Positions 1-10,553 of a stretch of 64,000 nt of DNA are shown here, in pieces (position 1 is the stretch's first letter; every line of letters begins with the position of its first letter). The notes under the pieces are model-generated. The model was not told the DNA's origin. It saw only the letters and a program-made list of their open reading frames with translations, and ran no database searches. The stretch comes from Epiperipatus broadwayi. Lineage: Eukaryota > Onychophora > Udeonychophora > Euonychophora > Peripatidae. Location: contig JAQFVV010012529.1 of the NCBI GenBank assembly GCA_028023455.1, positions 1,800,001 through 1,864,000 on the forward strand, in the 5' to 3' direction. Position numbers and translations under genes: made by a program.

Positions 1-464
1 TGGAGAACAAAAACTTATATCATACAATACTCTAAGAACATCAACTAGAAACAATACTTTTGGATTAATTAAGTCATTTTCAGAATATATAGTGACCCTC
101 TATTTGCCATCAACTTTCCTCCCTATCTGATTTGGTAAAACTGGGAAAATATCTATACTTGCTGAGATGGCAACTAGTCTAATTAATAGAAGAGATCAGA
201 TTAATAAACCTAACATAACTCAAATATCATACAAAAATCTATTAGTGTTGATAACATCACAATATTCAATCACGGTCCAATTAGAAATCCATTCATCTAT
301 TATAAGTATTAGGAAATAAGGTGTTGGATGAATCATTGACTTATACAGGCATTAAACAGTCTCAACAAGACACATAGATAGTCTTTTGATATAATTTGTA
401 AATTGTGTGGATCAGCTGAAGAAAGTTATATATATTGTCTCATTAAATTAAGATGAATTTCCCT
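1..464. other. AT-rich sequence, nothing recognised
   Basis: No convincing exon, RNA gene or repeat boundary is visible here on either strand. It may be old repeat debris. Confidence 0.4.
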
Positions 465-691
465 TAATAATAAAAAAATTTTTTTTTTAAGAAAAAAAAA
501 AAAAATGGAGTTTCATTTTTTATTTTTATTTTTTTTTTTAATTAAAGGGGGGGTTTAAACAAAAATTATTCTTTTTTTTTAAGATTTTTATTTATATTGT
601 TATTATAATAATTAAAAAAAAAAAAAAAAAAAAAAAAAATAAAAAAGAATAATTTATTTATTTTTAAAAAAAAAAATAATAAAATAAAATT

Positions 692-732
<41 letters not shown>

Positions 733-780
733 TTTAAATATTTGTTTTTTAATAATTTATTTTTTTAATTAAAAAAAAGA
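465..780. repeat. poly-A/poly-T low-complexity tract
   Basis: Runs of up to about 30 A and many shorter T runs occupy almost the whole stretch, with one short G run near 547. This is simple sequence with no coding potential and could be prone to assembly error. Confidence 0.85.
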
Positions 781-1280
781 AATACAGAGAAAGTTCAAGG
801 CTGATAGAAAAATTAGATATCATATTTGTGCTTTGGCAGAAATTTTAGAAATTCTATATTGATTAGATAGAATGTATTGGGCTTTTTAGACTCTGAAAAT
901 GTATATGACAGTAATTAGAATTTAAATTATGCAAAATGAGTTTGCAAAAAGATTTATTATATATTTTTTTAAAAAAGGAAATTGTATAAGGAAAATTATT
1001 AAATAAATCAATTTGAGAATTATGGAACATGTAAGGGAGTGATGTAACTCTGAGGTATCTATGAGTGTCTTTTTCCATATTTAAATACTTTTTAGTATCT
1101 TTAAATGGTTAACAATGTAATATTATCTGTGAGAATGAATAAATATTTATCAATTATTGTATTGGAATGACTTGCTAGGCTTATTTTACTAAAATTATGA
1201 TAAAACATTTTTAAAACAAAAAAATTACAATCTCTTACGTGAGTTATAAATTAATTCACTGAAATTTTGTTTGAATGATA
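781..1280. other. AT-rich sequence, nothing recognised
   Basis: A 71-codon open frame on the minus strand (863-1078) has no recognisable similarity and looks like a chance frame in AT-rich DNA. I see no gene. Confidence 0.4.
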
Positions 1281-1297
1281 TTATTTTCAAAAAAGTT

Positions 1298-2340
1298 AAA
1301 ACAGGCAAAACTCTCTATACGTATTGCCACTCAGTGCAAGCCAGAGTAATCAATGGATGCCAGAAGGCTTGTGCATAAAATCCCCATCTAGTGCCTACTC
1401 ATCCAATATCCCCAGACTAGTTTCTGGCTTGTGGCTTTCGTCATTGAGTAGCCTTGGATCTGAGAGCACCGCAACTAGATCTTAGGATCCAATGCAAATC
1501 TCCAGCAGCCACCTTTTATCTCTACTTAACTACAAAACTATGAGACTTAAATTGAAAACACCATAATATTTTCAATCCAAGCTCATCAGCCTATATAGTC
1601 ATATAGGTCTGAACTCAGTTCAGTAACCATACATTTTGGTGTCTTTGGTTCTTTAATAACTATAACCACCACTATCCTATTAGGCAAGATTGGTGTTAAA
1701 TCAATAAACATCACATGATCACTATTTCTTTTGCTTACTCTTAACTGTTATTAAAACAGGCAAAACTCTCTATACATATTGCCACTCAGTGCAAGCCAGA
1801 GTAATCAATGGATGCCAAAAGACTTGTTCATAAAATCCCCATCTAGTGCCTACTCATCCAATATCTCCAGACTAGTTTCTGACCTTGTAGCCTTCTTTAG
1901 TGTCTGATAGGATAGTGGTGGCTATGGTTATTAAAGAACAAAGACACCAAAATGTATGGGTACCGAACTGAGTTCACACCTATACGAATATATAAACTGA
2001 TGAGTTTGGATTGAAAATATTATGGTGTTTTCAATTTAAGTCTCATAGTTTTGTAGTTAAATTGAGATAAAAGATGACTGCTGGAGGATTACCTTGGATC
2101 CTAAGATCTAACTGCAGTGCTCTCAGATCCAAGGCTCTTCACTGACGAAGGCCATAAGCCAGAAACTAGTCAGGGGATATTGAATGAGTAGACACTAGAT
2201 GGGGATTTTTATGCACAAGCCTTCTGGCATCTATTGATTACTCTGACTTGCACTGAGTGGCAATACGTGTAGAGTTTTGCCTGTTTTAATAACAGTTAAG
2301 AGCAAGCATAAGAAATAGTGATCATGTGATGTTTATTGGC
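1298..2340 (-). mobile_element. foldback retroposon, copy 1 (with nested partial unit)
   Basis: The 1.04-kb element is flanked by a 16-17 bp duplication ending in CAAAAAAGTT (1281-1297 and 2341-2356). It is a large inverted repeat: the left arm opens with ACAGGCAAAACTCTC and the right arm closes with its complement, followed by a 3' segment ending ATGTGATGTTTATTGG. The loop near 1690-1905 holds another partial copy of the same unit, including the ATAAACATCACATGATC end. No coding capacity is seen. Long target duplications fit target-primed reverse transcription better than cut-and-paste transposition. Two shorter copies are at 23809-24106 and 25168-25342. Confidence 0.8.
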
Positions 2341-2356
2341 TTATTTCAAAAAAGTT

Positions 2357-3645
2357 GTTCTCAGTATTTTAATATAAATATATATTTGCAGTCATTAATG
2401 TATTCTATGTAGCAAAATCATTATAAAACTTGTCAAGAATTTATCAGAAAATATTGTGATTCATTTAGAGAGTAACTTTTAAAAATATATTTAGGACTAA
2501 ATTACTGAAAAATTTAGAATATCTATATAATATTGTTCTTACTTGTTTCGGAAAAAAATGAATTTGATATGTGCAGAAAATGAAACAAAAATGATAATAG
2601 TTAAATTAGAAAATATAATTAGTGACTCGAATAGTAGAAAATGTTGAATAGGAGGAATATTGAAACATCCATTTTAGGGATCAAAATTATAATAAAATTG
2701 AATGTATGTTAGTGTAAGAAAATAAAATGTTTTGATAATAAAAGAAAAAAAGATAACTTCTTAGAAAAACTCTTTTCTAAGGTATTAATACTTAATGTGA
2801 TTCAGTGCACTAATATAATTTAATTGTAATGATTATGATAAGTTTAAATCCACTCAAGACAATAGTTGTATGGTCCTTTGTCAGCTGGCAACTTTAAGAT
2901 GTGGATGAATGACTATTTGTATTTTAAAGTCATTCACCATAACACTAGGCAAAAGATTTTTCTTAACCTTCAAAAGAAACGTGAACAATTTCCATCTCTT
3001 ATATTACCTTGCAAACTTTATTTAAATTATATTTGACACTTTATACAACAGTACAATTTAATTTAAAGACTACTCTAATCATCAATGTTCTTTTATAAAT
3101 ATATCTTTCAGAATTTTTAAATTCAAATATTCTATTAAATCTTTTGCCTTCTCACAGTCTATATTTCACACTTTTGCCATTATTTATTGGGATAATCTTT
3201 AGTGTTTATATTATCTTTTAACCATCCATGTAATATTATATTAATCTACAATAGATTACTTTCTACTTTTTATTTGTAATGTTTTTCTTTATAACTATTT
3301 TTAGTCTCATAATTTTTTTTCTTACTGAGAAATGATAACTGCAATTGTATTTATCATTACTCAGCATTTCATAGATTTTATTATTTTGCTTTTCAATTCT
3401 GTTTTCAGTCAAATAAAAAATGAATAATGTATTCAATATTTTTTTTACATAATGTAAATAATAAATTTTTTCTGTTATATATAAAATATTTAATTTCAAA
3501 TAATTTTTTTATTATATATATGTTCAAAGTTATTATTTTCTTTGTGTGCTTTCTATCTGCCATTAATTTTAATGTTTTCCTGTCTCTGTCCTTATTGTTA
3601 TAGCAGTTAACTATTTTCTTAAGGTACTTGTGAGTTTTCAAGTTA
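2357..3645. other. AT-rich intergenic sequence, nothing recognised
   Basis: Two overlapping minus-strand frames of about 80 codons (3263-3650) are lysine/isoleucine-rich with no family resemblance and are probably chance frames. No repeat boundary is clear. Confidence 0.4.
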
Positions 3646-3842
3646 ACCAAGATGGTAGCTCGTATTTTTGATAAATCTACAGTTTCAGGGGTCTCTCAAA
3701 AATGTTTACAAAAAAAATGCTTGGTAGGAAATGTATTTAATATTTGTATTTTTTATTACTGTTATTTTCTAAAAAAGAAATCTTCAATAGATTGTAGGCC
3801 CTTGAAACTGTACATTTATCAAAACGAGCTGCCATTTTGTAC
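3646..3842. mobile_element. MITE-like hairpin element (about 200 bp)
   Basis: Terminal inverted repeats of about 45 bp are visible: the left end (from 3650) reads AGATGGTAGCTCG and continues through TACAGTTTCA, and its near complement ends at about 3838. The interior is AT-rich with no ORF of note. A target duplication is not clear, so the superfamily is unassigned. Confidence 0.6.
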
Positions 3843-4051
3843 CTCCCATAATACATACATTCCAATTTCAATCCTATATTAGCTTAACTGCCTTATTTTT
3901 TAATTGAAAAATGTAAAAATTGCTTTAAAAAAAAAGTTTTTTAAATATATCCATTTCCGTAGTTAACAAAATTTTTTATAAACTTTCCTATATCTACAAA
4001 ACTATATATTTAAATACAAGTATAATTTATATACTTGGAGTTTAGATGTAT

Positions 4052-4666
4052 TATAGGGGATTTGAACACAAACTTTCAAGCTCTAGCCACTCTATTTCAT
4101 ACACATGACCACATTTGAAAAAGAAAAATATCTCCAATATACAATATTTCATGTTGAACCAGCACTCATCAGTTAGTCAGATTATCATCTCCCAATTAGT
4201 GCTTGGTGTATATTAAGGTAGCAAATCTTTAAACTTTAATAGACAGACTTCAATCTACTCCACTCTCCAGCTCATACTATTCATACTATTGAAAATCTGA
4301 TGGTGGAATGCCCAAACCCCTTGTAATTGCAAAAATTATTCTCATGCCATGTTGGCTTTTATATTTGAGGGATCAATGACTTAAAAGTCAAAATGGGTAT
4401 GACAATAATAGTGGCATTCCATCATTAGATTTTCTATGGTATGGATGGCTGAAGAATTAAAGATTTGCTGTCTTAATGTAAACTGAGGACTGATTTTATG
4501 TATGTGTGGGAGATAATCTGAACCAACTGATGAGTGCTAATTCAACACGAAATATGTATATTGGGATCATTTATCTTTTTCACATGTATGTGGTCATGTC
4601 TATCAGTTGTATGAGATTGTATATAGTTGAAGGTATCTTGAAAGTTCGTGTTCAAATCCCCTATAT
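4052..4666. mobile_element. foldback/MITE with about 255-bp inverted arms
   Basis: The left arm (4052-4312, starting TATAGGGGATTTGAACAC) is complementary, with scattered mismatches, to the right arm (4412-4666, ending TTCAAATCCCCTATA). The loop of about 100 bp carries nothing recognisable. TA lies at both outer edges, which would fit a TA target site, but AT-richness makes this weak. A related fragment of one arm seems to lie near 35080-35165. Confidence 0.65.
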
Positions 4667-5123
4667 AAAAATTATATATATATACATACAATAAACTCTC
4701 CATTCATTGAATATGCATGTATTATTTTTTTTGCATCCATTGTTTTATTTTGTATTTTTATTTTAAGATTATCATTTTCAAATCACAATTCTGGGTGCAA
4801 TGTTTTCTCACATAAAAAAAATTTTTTTTTGATTTGAAGTGATGTTATTTTTTTTTAAAAAGATCCCAATTTTTATAATTTAGAGATAATTATTTCTTTT
4901 ACTTTTTTTTAAATTAGAAACTCATTTTACTATTTTTTTTAAAAAGATTTTTTAGATTTTCTGCCAAAATCAAAAGGCACCTTAAAAGTGATTTGTTTTT
5001 ATTTATAAAATTAAAACAAAATAAATTCATTTTTACAGTAAATTAATGAATAGTAAGATTTTTTTGAAAAAATATATAATTATTGTGACTTTAAAATTAT
5101 ATATACTGTAGTTTGACCTAGTG
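4667..5123. other. AT-rich sequence, nothing recognised
   Basis: Poly-T and poly-A runs with no gene or repeat boundary visible. Confidence 0.4.
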
Positions 5124-5131
5124 ATCTAGAG

Positions 5132-5662
5132 CAGTGGTCTTCAACCTTTTCACACCTGCGGACCGGTAAAAATAAGGATAAGGTTCCGCGGACCAGCAAA
5201 AATAAGGATAAGATTTCGCAGACCGGCAGAAGTCTGTAGATAAATTTTCTTAAAGATAAGCATAATTGTTATAACTGATCAAAACAACAATGTTAAATAT
5301 ATAAGATAAAGTTTTATATATATATGGAGTTTATATAATAAAAAACTTTTTTTTAAATTTTTTTAGAAAAGTAATAAAAAATTTAATTCTACCCCCCCCC
5401 CCCCCCATAAACATCTGTGATAACTAGAAAAACAAATTAATTTATGAATGATTGATTAGATTTTGTTTTCGTTCTGTTTTCTTTTTTTTTTAATTGGGTA
5501 AAAATGAGATGAAAAAATAAATAAAAATTGGCTATATTAATTAAAAGTTTAAACTCTTATTATTTATTATTACAAACTTTTTACTGCCCGTCTAGCACGC
5601 GGACCCGCAGAAAAGTTCCGCGGCCCGGTGCCGGGCCGCAGACTAAGGGTTGAAGAACACTG
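5132..5662. mobile_element. hAT-type MITE (531 bp)
   Basis: An 8-bp duplication ATCTAGAG (5124-5131 and 5663-5670) flanks the element. The left terminus CAGTGGTCTTCAACC and the right terminus GGGTTGAAGAACACTG are imperfect inverted repeats. GC-rich subterminal blocks with repeated CGGACCGG-like words contrast with the AT-rich core, which includes a C16 tract at about 5391-5406. An 8-bp duplication with CAG termini is the hAT signature. No transposase is encoded, so this is a non-autonomous copy. Confidence 0.85.
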
Positions 5663-5699
5663 ATCTAGAGTATTTAAGTGTTTTTTATTAGCTTATAAT

Positions 5700-7787
5700 T
5701 GAAGCAATGGATCTGAAGTCCAATCCATGCTTCACATCTTCCTATAAACTTAATTAATATTGTAGACCTAAATTAAGTTTATAGTTCAATATCAGCAGGG
5801 TTTTGCATTAGAGTTAAAAATAGTTATGCTTATTAAATGTGTATTACAGTTAAATATTTTATTTTAAATAAATTTCATTCTATTGATAAAAATTGCTTAA
5901 CCTATTAGTCAAACATATATATACATCTAGCGTATATATATGAGTTAATGCAAAATTCTGCTGAGATAAAATGCTTATTCTATTGTAAAATAATAATATA
6001 TTGTTGTTCAAATTTTATTAAAATATTTAGTATGATTTGATTTTGAGATAAGCCCACCAACATTTCTGAAAGAATGTATATTTTAATTAGTGAGCCGTTC
6101 AAGTCTAATTAAAGATGGCATTTTCTTTCTTGCTTTTTAATTAATAGAATTCCAACTTTAAAGTAAGAAAGTTAGAGTAAAAAAATTGAAGTTATTTTTA
6201 GAACGTGTTGTTTTAAAACAAAGCAGCAAGGGGGGGCTTATCAAGATCTCAGATCATACAAACAATGGAAGGTAGCTGGCAGAGAAAGTATAAATAGTAG
6301 GGAGAACAAAAGAGATAATTATTCAGACTTTTCTTTTTGAAGGAGTCATTTGATTCTGATTTTGCTTGTGAAGGCGATTTATTAAGATTTTTCTTGCTGT
6401 TTTATTTCCAAGCTTTCTGGAAAGTGCATTCAGATTTCTCTTGGGAGAAATCCGTCAGATTTTGCTTCACATTTAGCTTGTGCTTCAAAAAAAGTTATAC
6501 AGCTGTCATTTTCAAACAATGGAGAAGTTGGAACCTGCTCCAGTTAAAACCAACCGTATTTTGAGGAAAATGGATATGCTTGGCTAGGCAAATCATAGCT
6601 TTGCCTATCGCCGAGGTTCCTAAATACCATCCAAAATGCCTTAACATCCAATCAATAACCATATGAACTCTATGCCGTGTCTGGAGAACTTTTCATGGAA
6701 GCCATACTTCATATTTTCATTGTCCGGACAAACACCTATCGTCGGTCGGATCAAGCCACGGACGCCGTAGGGAACATCACGGAAAAAGGACGGTATCGTA
6801 TCTCCTAAATTAAACTATCTCGTATGCTACTTTTGATTCATATTGTTTTATTGTTGTATTGAAATATATGTCTTTGCTATGTAAACATTTTATGAATTAA
6901 CCTTAAATATATTTTGGGATCATCTAGCTATATGTAACCTTTTTACCTTCGCTATTCTTCCTTACTAACCATTGTAAATATTTAGTATTTCGTTGCGGTT
7001 AAATTTAATAGTTAATTTTTTGTCATTTGAAATCACTTTCCAATTTTATTTATGTTGTTAATTAAATCCAAGTCAGTTTCTTTTGTGTGCCAACTTGATC
7101 TTTTTGATAACACCTCTTTTTTGTCCGCCATTAGCTAGTCACGTATATTTGATTTAGCTATATACGTTCTAAGTCAATTGTAAACCCGGTTTTTCGCGCA
7201 AAGCCATAAGAAATGCTTTGCGAAAGGTTTTATTATCTATCGTACTTTATCGAGAAGATCGAGTTGGATATTTTTAATAAAATTGGGAAGAAAAGAATTT
7301 GACCGCAAACCTATTAACTTGTTTTCTTTTTATTGTCTAATTAGTTTGTTGCAGTAATTTAGGGGAATAGCGGAGGCCCATTAAAGCCTTATTCATATTT
7401 TAAAGCCATTAATTAAACATTATTTAATTATCAAAAACTTGAGTTTCTTAGTTATATTAAATGCTTTATTTTTACTTTTCAATGATCCAGGCACGCAAAA
7501 CGCAAACACCAACACATCTTTTTATGTACTTTACACATTTAGCTTTTAGCTCTTTAGGATTTCCCGTCCATGTCTCTACCGCTGTTGCTAAGCTTTGTGG
7601 CCGGTTGAAAAATAATTTATGCGTGGCTCAGATGGTGTTGTTGGTTCGTGAATTAGCCCCGAGAATAGGCGAAATAGGGCAGAGGTTATTATATTCTTTA
7701 TTTAATATTTCGCGTATAGTGGCCTCGAGGTACTTTCGCTTAGGACTCGAACTAGGTTAAACCAGCATACATAATCTGACTGTCACA
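5700..7787 (+). repeat. 5' LTR of the young element (2088 bp)
   Basis: It begins TGAAGCAATGG and ends CTGTCACA, the canonical TG...CA. The first 35 nt form a hairpin (5700-5734) with a 12-bp stem and one bulged A. A TATA box lies at 6289, so U3 is about 0.6 kb and R-U5 about 1.5 kb, an unusually long transcribed LTR portion. Two open frames inside it (6337-6564 and 7461-7760) are repeated in the 3' LTR but look like nothing known. Confidence 0.9.
6289..6296 (+). promoter_or_regulatory. TATA box of 5' LTR
   Basis: TATAAATA is preceded by GC-richer sequence including a G7 run (6230-6236). The same box is at 11143-11150 in the 3' LTR. It is the likely core promoter for the element; the start site would be near 6315-6325. 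Confidence 0.6.
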
Positions 7788-8428
7788 GTAGATTTTTTTT
7801 TTTTCCGTAATTCTGGACGCCCATCGTGTGGCTATTCGAAATTTTCCATACCCTGCAATGCCCTGTATAACATTTGTATGTGTGTATAATGTTTTTTTCT
7901 TTTTCTGTTTTAAATTAATGAATAATATATATGTAGATTTTTTTTCCCGGGTTTGTACACACATATATATAATGTTTTTTTAAATAACACGAAATAATTG
8001 TTAGTTATACGTGAATTTTTTTTGCTTCTAGTTTGTCGCAGTGGGACGTATGTCATTTTTTTTAAAAAAAAAAAATTAGTACCCTGAGAAGTTAGTTTTA
8101 GTTTAATATATTTATATAAAATAATATATGTATAATTTTTTTCAAGTTGGTTTCCTAACGTGAGCTAAATGTCATTTTTTTAATTAATTAAGAAGTTAAA
8201 GGTGTTATAAGCTAAACATTTTTTTTTCCGAGTTTGATATATAGAAAATGAATATTTTATAGTTAAAAAGTTAACACGCCGTCAGTTGTTTTTTTTGGTG
8301 TGTGACTAGAAAAGAAGATTTCAGAGTTAAAGTAATTTTTTGGTAATCCTAATTAGTTTTGTCATGGCCAGTACGCCATATTTTTTTTTCTCGTATAAAG
8401 TAGATAGCTTCAATAAGGCGGAAGTGTC
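7788..8428 (+). repeat. primer-binding-site leader with diverged tandem repeats
   Basis: Directly after the LTR comes GTAGATTTTTT and then the primer site. The motif of a T8-12 run followed by a PBS-like core recurs with decay: CCCGGGTTTGTACAC at about 7946, TTTGTCGCAGTGGGACG at 8032, TTGGTTTCCTAACGTGAGC at 8148, and weaker versions near 8230 and 8297. Spacing is roughly 65-130 bp. The minus-strand element at 44185-60134 has a comparable array beside its own primer site (52252-52449). Confidence 0.6.
7814..7832 (+). promoter_or_regulatory. tRNA-Lys-like primer binding site
   Basis: TGGACGCCCATCGTGTGGC resembles the complement of the conserved 3' end of animal tRNA-Lys (CTT), TGGCGCCCAACGTGGGGC, with a few mismatches and one extra base. 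The better match in the related element (52409-52426) supports the identification. It sits 26 nt beyond the LTR end, further than usual. Confidence 0.6.
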
Positions 8429-9265
8429 AAATTAACTTTGCCTACCTCACGAGGTCCTATCTTAACCCTATGCCTATATGTATCTGTTTGTACATGAAAA
8501 TATATATATATAAAATCCTGCCGTGTCTGTCTTTAATATTTATACTACATATATTCTCCTCACTTTACTTTATTTATATTTCATTAAAATATCATTACTA
8601 TGTTAATATAACTAAAATAATCCACTTACAGCTTGACCTGGCTTTCTCTGACACCTGAAACAACTAAAAAATGCATTTACATTAATACAAGATATATATA
8701 AAGAAATATGTGAGCAAAATATACATAAGTCATGTTTAAAAATTATTTTGGCTCACTAAGCATACATTGTTATTTTGATCATCTACTATAGTTTGGTTTA
8801 TTTGACATCTGATATGGCCATTGTCTTGTCGACTGGCGCCCTTCTCAAATAAATTTGTCGGCAAGTGCAATCTCTCATATCAGATGTCAAATAAACCAAA
8901 CTATAGTAGATGATCAAAATAACAATGTATGCTTAGTGAGCCAAAATAATTTTTAAACATGACTTATGTATATTTTGCTCACATATTTCTTTTATATATA
9001 TACTTGTATTAATGTAAATGCATTTTTTAGTTGTTTCAGGTGTCAGAGAAAGCCAGGTCAAGCTGTAAGTGGATTATTTTAGTTATATTAACATAGTAAT
9101 GATATTTTAATGAAATATAAATAAAGTAAAGTGAGGAGAATATATGTAGTATAAATATTAAAGACAGACACGGCAGGATTTTATATATATATATTTTCAT
9201 GTACAAACAGATACATATAGGCATAGGGTTAAGATAGGACCTCGTGAGGTAGGCAAAGTTAATTT
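8429..9265. repeat. near-perfect 390-bp palindrome inside the LTR element
   Basis: The left arm (8429-8816) and right arm (8876-9265) are near-identical inverted copies separated by a 59-bp spacer. Differences are a few bases in TA runs. The spacer contains TGGCGCCC, again primer-site-like. The outer arm ends read AAATTAACTTTGCC and complement. No target duplication flanks it, so it looks like an inverted duplication within the element rather than a separate insertion. The transcript would form a long double-stranded stem. Confidence 0.9.
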
Positions 9266-9444
9266 CTGAAAACATAAATAAAGAATTTAGAATACTGACT
9301 TATTTTTTAAAGAACTAAAATTTTTCTTCACATACAGGATATAGCTCCTAGATACACGTAATACAATATACTTATATAGATTGTTATTAAAATACGTTTT
9401 AGAAATAAATTGTTTTATAACAAAATAGCCAATATTAGGCAAAA

Positions 9445-10188
9445 ATGGAGGAACAGAAGAGAGGCGAAGTTTATAGGTCAATATGTACTCATAGTGACCA
9501 AGAAAATGTGAAAGATCTCATCACAGAAATGAGACAAGGATACAAAATGATGATGAACATGTTCCAAGAATTCATGAATATGACATCACAAAGAATGAAC
9601 CGTTTGGAGGAAAACATGGGTCTCCAGCAACAACATACTACCAGAATAAAAGTATTACCAGATGATGATAATCAGGGAAAGGGACAAGACCAACAACAGC
9701 AAGGTGATATTCAGGTTGAATCACTGATTGATGAAGAAGTATGTAAAGATAGTCACCACTTGGACTTGTCAGTCAAACACAGAAGGCAAAGTGGAGAACA
9801 AAATTGTCGAATCATAGAGGATAGCAAGAGCACAATGACGCTTCAGACTGTGGATTTGGTAAACGAAACTGAAAAGATGGGACAAGACATGAATAATAAA
9901 ATGAGTGACTTGACTGGAGCTACTCCGATACATTTGCAGTATGGCGCAGCATGTCTTCAGGTATTCAAAGCCAAAATCTTAGTGGAAGAGGAGAAAATAG
10001 ACCAACTAGGAAACCAAAAGATCGCAAGCGAACGATTAAGACGGGCAGTGCTGCATCGGAAGACAAAACGAAACCGCCAATATCAATTCAGGCAAAGGAA
10101 GCAAGTGTGGTTGAGAGATCTGAGGCCAACTAGTGTAGTGCGGAGAGAAGTAAAAAGTTTTTTCCAATATATAGAGGCCCTCATTTAG
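9445..10188 (+). CDS. gag-like protein of the young LTR element (247 aa)
   Basis: This is the only sizeable ORF between the LTRs. The N-terminal 60 residues are methionine-, glutamine- and glutamate-rich with heptad-like spacing, suggesting a coiled coil. A glutamine-rich acidic stretch follows (about residues 75-95) and the last 60 residues are very basic. No zinc knuckle, protease or polymerase motif is visible. An overlapping frame (9951-10133) also reads as a basic, proline-containing peptide, so one frameshift relative to an ancestor is possible. Its DNA around 9481-9510 resembles the gag-like region of the minus-strand element near 51220. The assignment rests on position and that resemblance, not on a recognised domain. 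The first ATG, 9445, is taken as start. Confidence 0.55.
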   Translation: MEEQKRGEVYRSICTHSDQENVKDLITEMRQGYKMMMNMFQEFMNMTSQRMNRLEENMGLQQQHTTRIKVLPDDDNQGKGQDQQQQGDIQVESLIDEEVCKDSHHLDLSVKHRRQSGEQNCRIIEDSKSTMTLQTVDLVNETEKMGQDMNNKMSDLTGATPIHLQYGAACLQVFKAKILVEEEKIDQLGNQKIASERLRRAVLHRKTKRNRQYQFRQRKQVWLRDLRPTSVVRREVKSFFQYIEALI

Positions 10189-10553
10189 TAAAAAAGAAGT
10201 GTGGAGAAAATGTTTTTCTGTGAAAGATAGTTACAGCATACAAAGACAGTACAATGCTCCAAACATAAAACCTTGCATACCACCAGACCCCGGAAAATTT
10301 AGAAATTAAAAACATATATATAGCTAGTCAGACTAAAACAACACGGACTTGATTTAAAAAAAAATATAGGAGAATGAATGATGGATAAACCGTTTTATAG
10401 TAACATATAGAAAGATTATTAGTAGTAGCAACTTAAACATTACAGTGAATAAAGAGTAGGCTTGAACTCACCTGGTACAAATTCTTACCTCTGACCTGAA
10501 GCAACAGCATTTTTTTTTAACATTTTTTTTTTTGCTCACTAACTATTGGGAAA
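10189..10553 (+). other. gag-3'LTR spacer of the young element
   Basis: Untranslated tail of the internal region. Shortly before the 3' LTR the sequence is T-rich, and only a short purine stretch GGGAAA (10548-10553) abuts it, so the polypurine tract is weak. The words CCACCAGACCC near 10281 also occur on the minus strand of the related element (near 50816), pointing to decayed coding sequence. Confidence 0.5.

Noticed and set aside
8470-9275. Two nearly identical ORFs on opposite strands (8470-8658 plus, 9036-9275 minus)
   Set aside because: They are mirror images caused by the palindrome, hydrophobic by composition, and not supported as genes.
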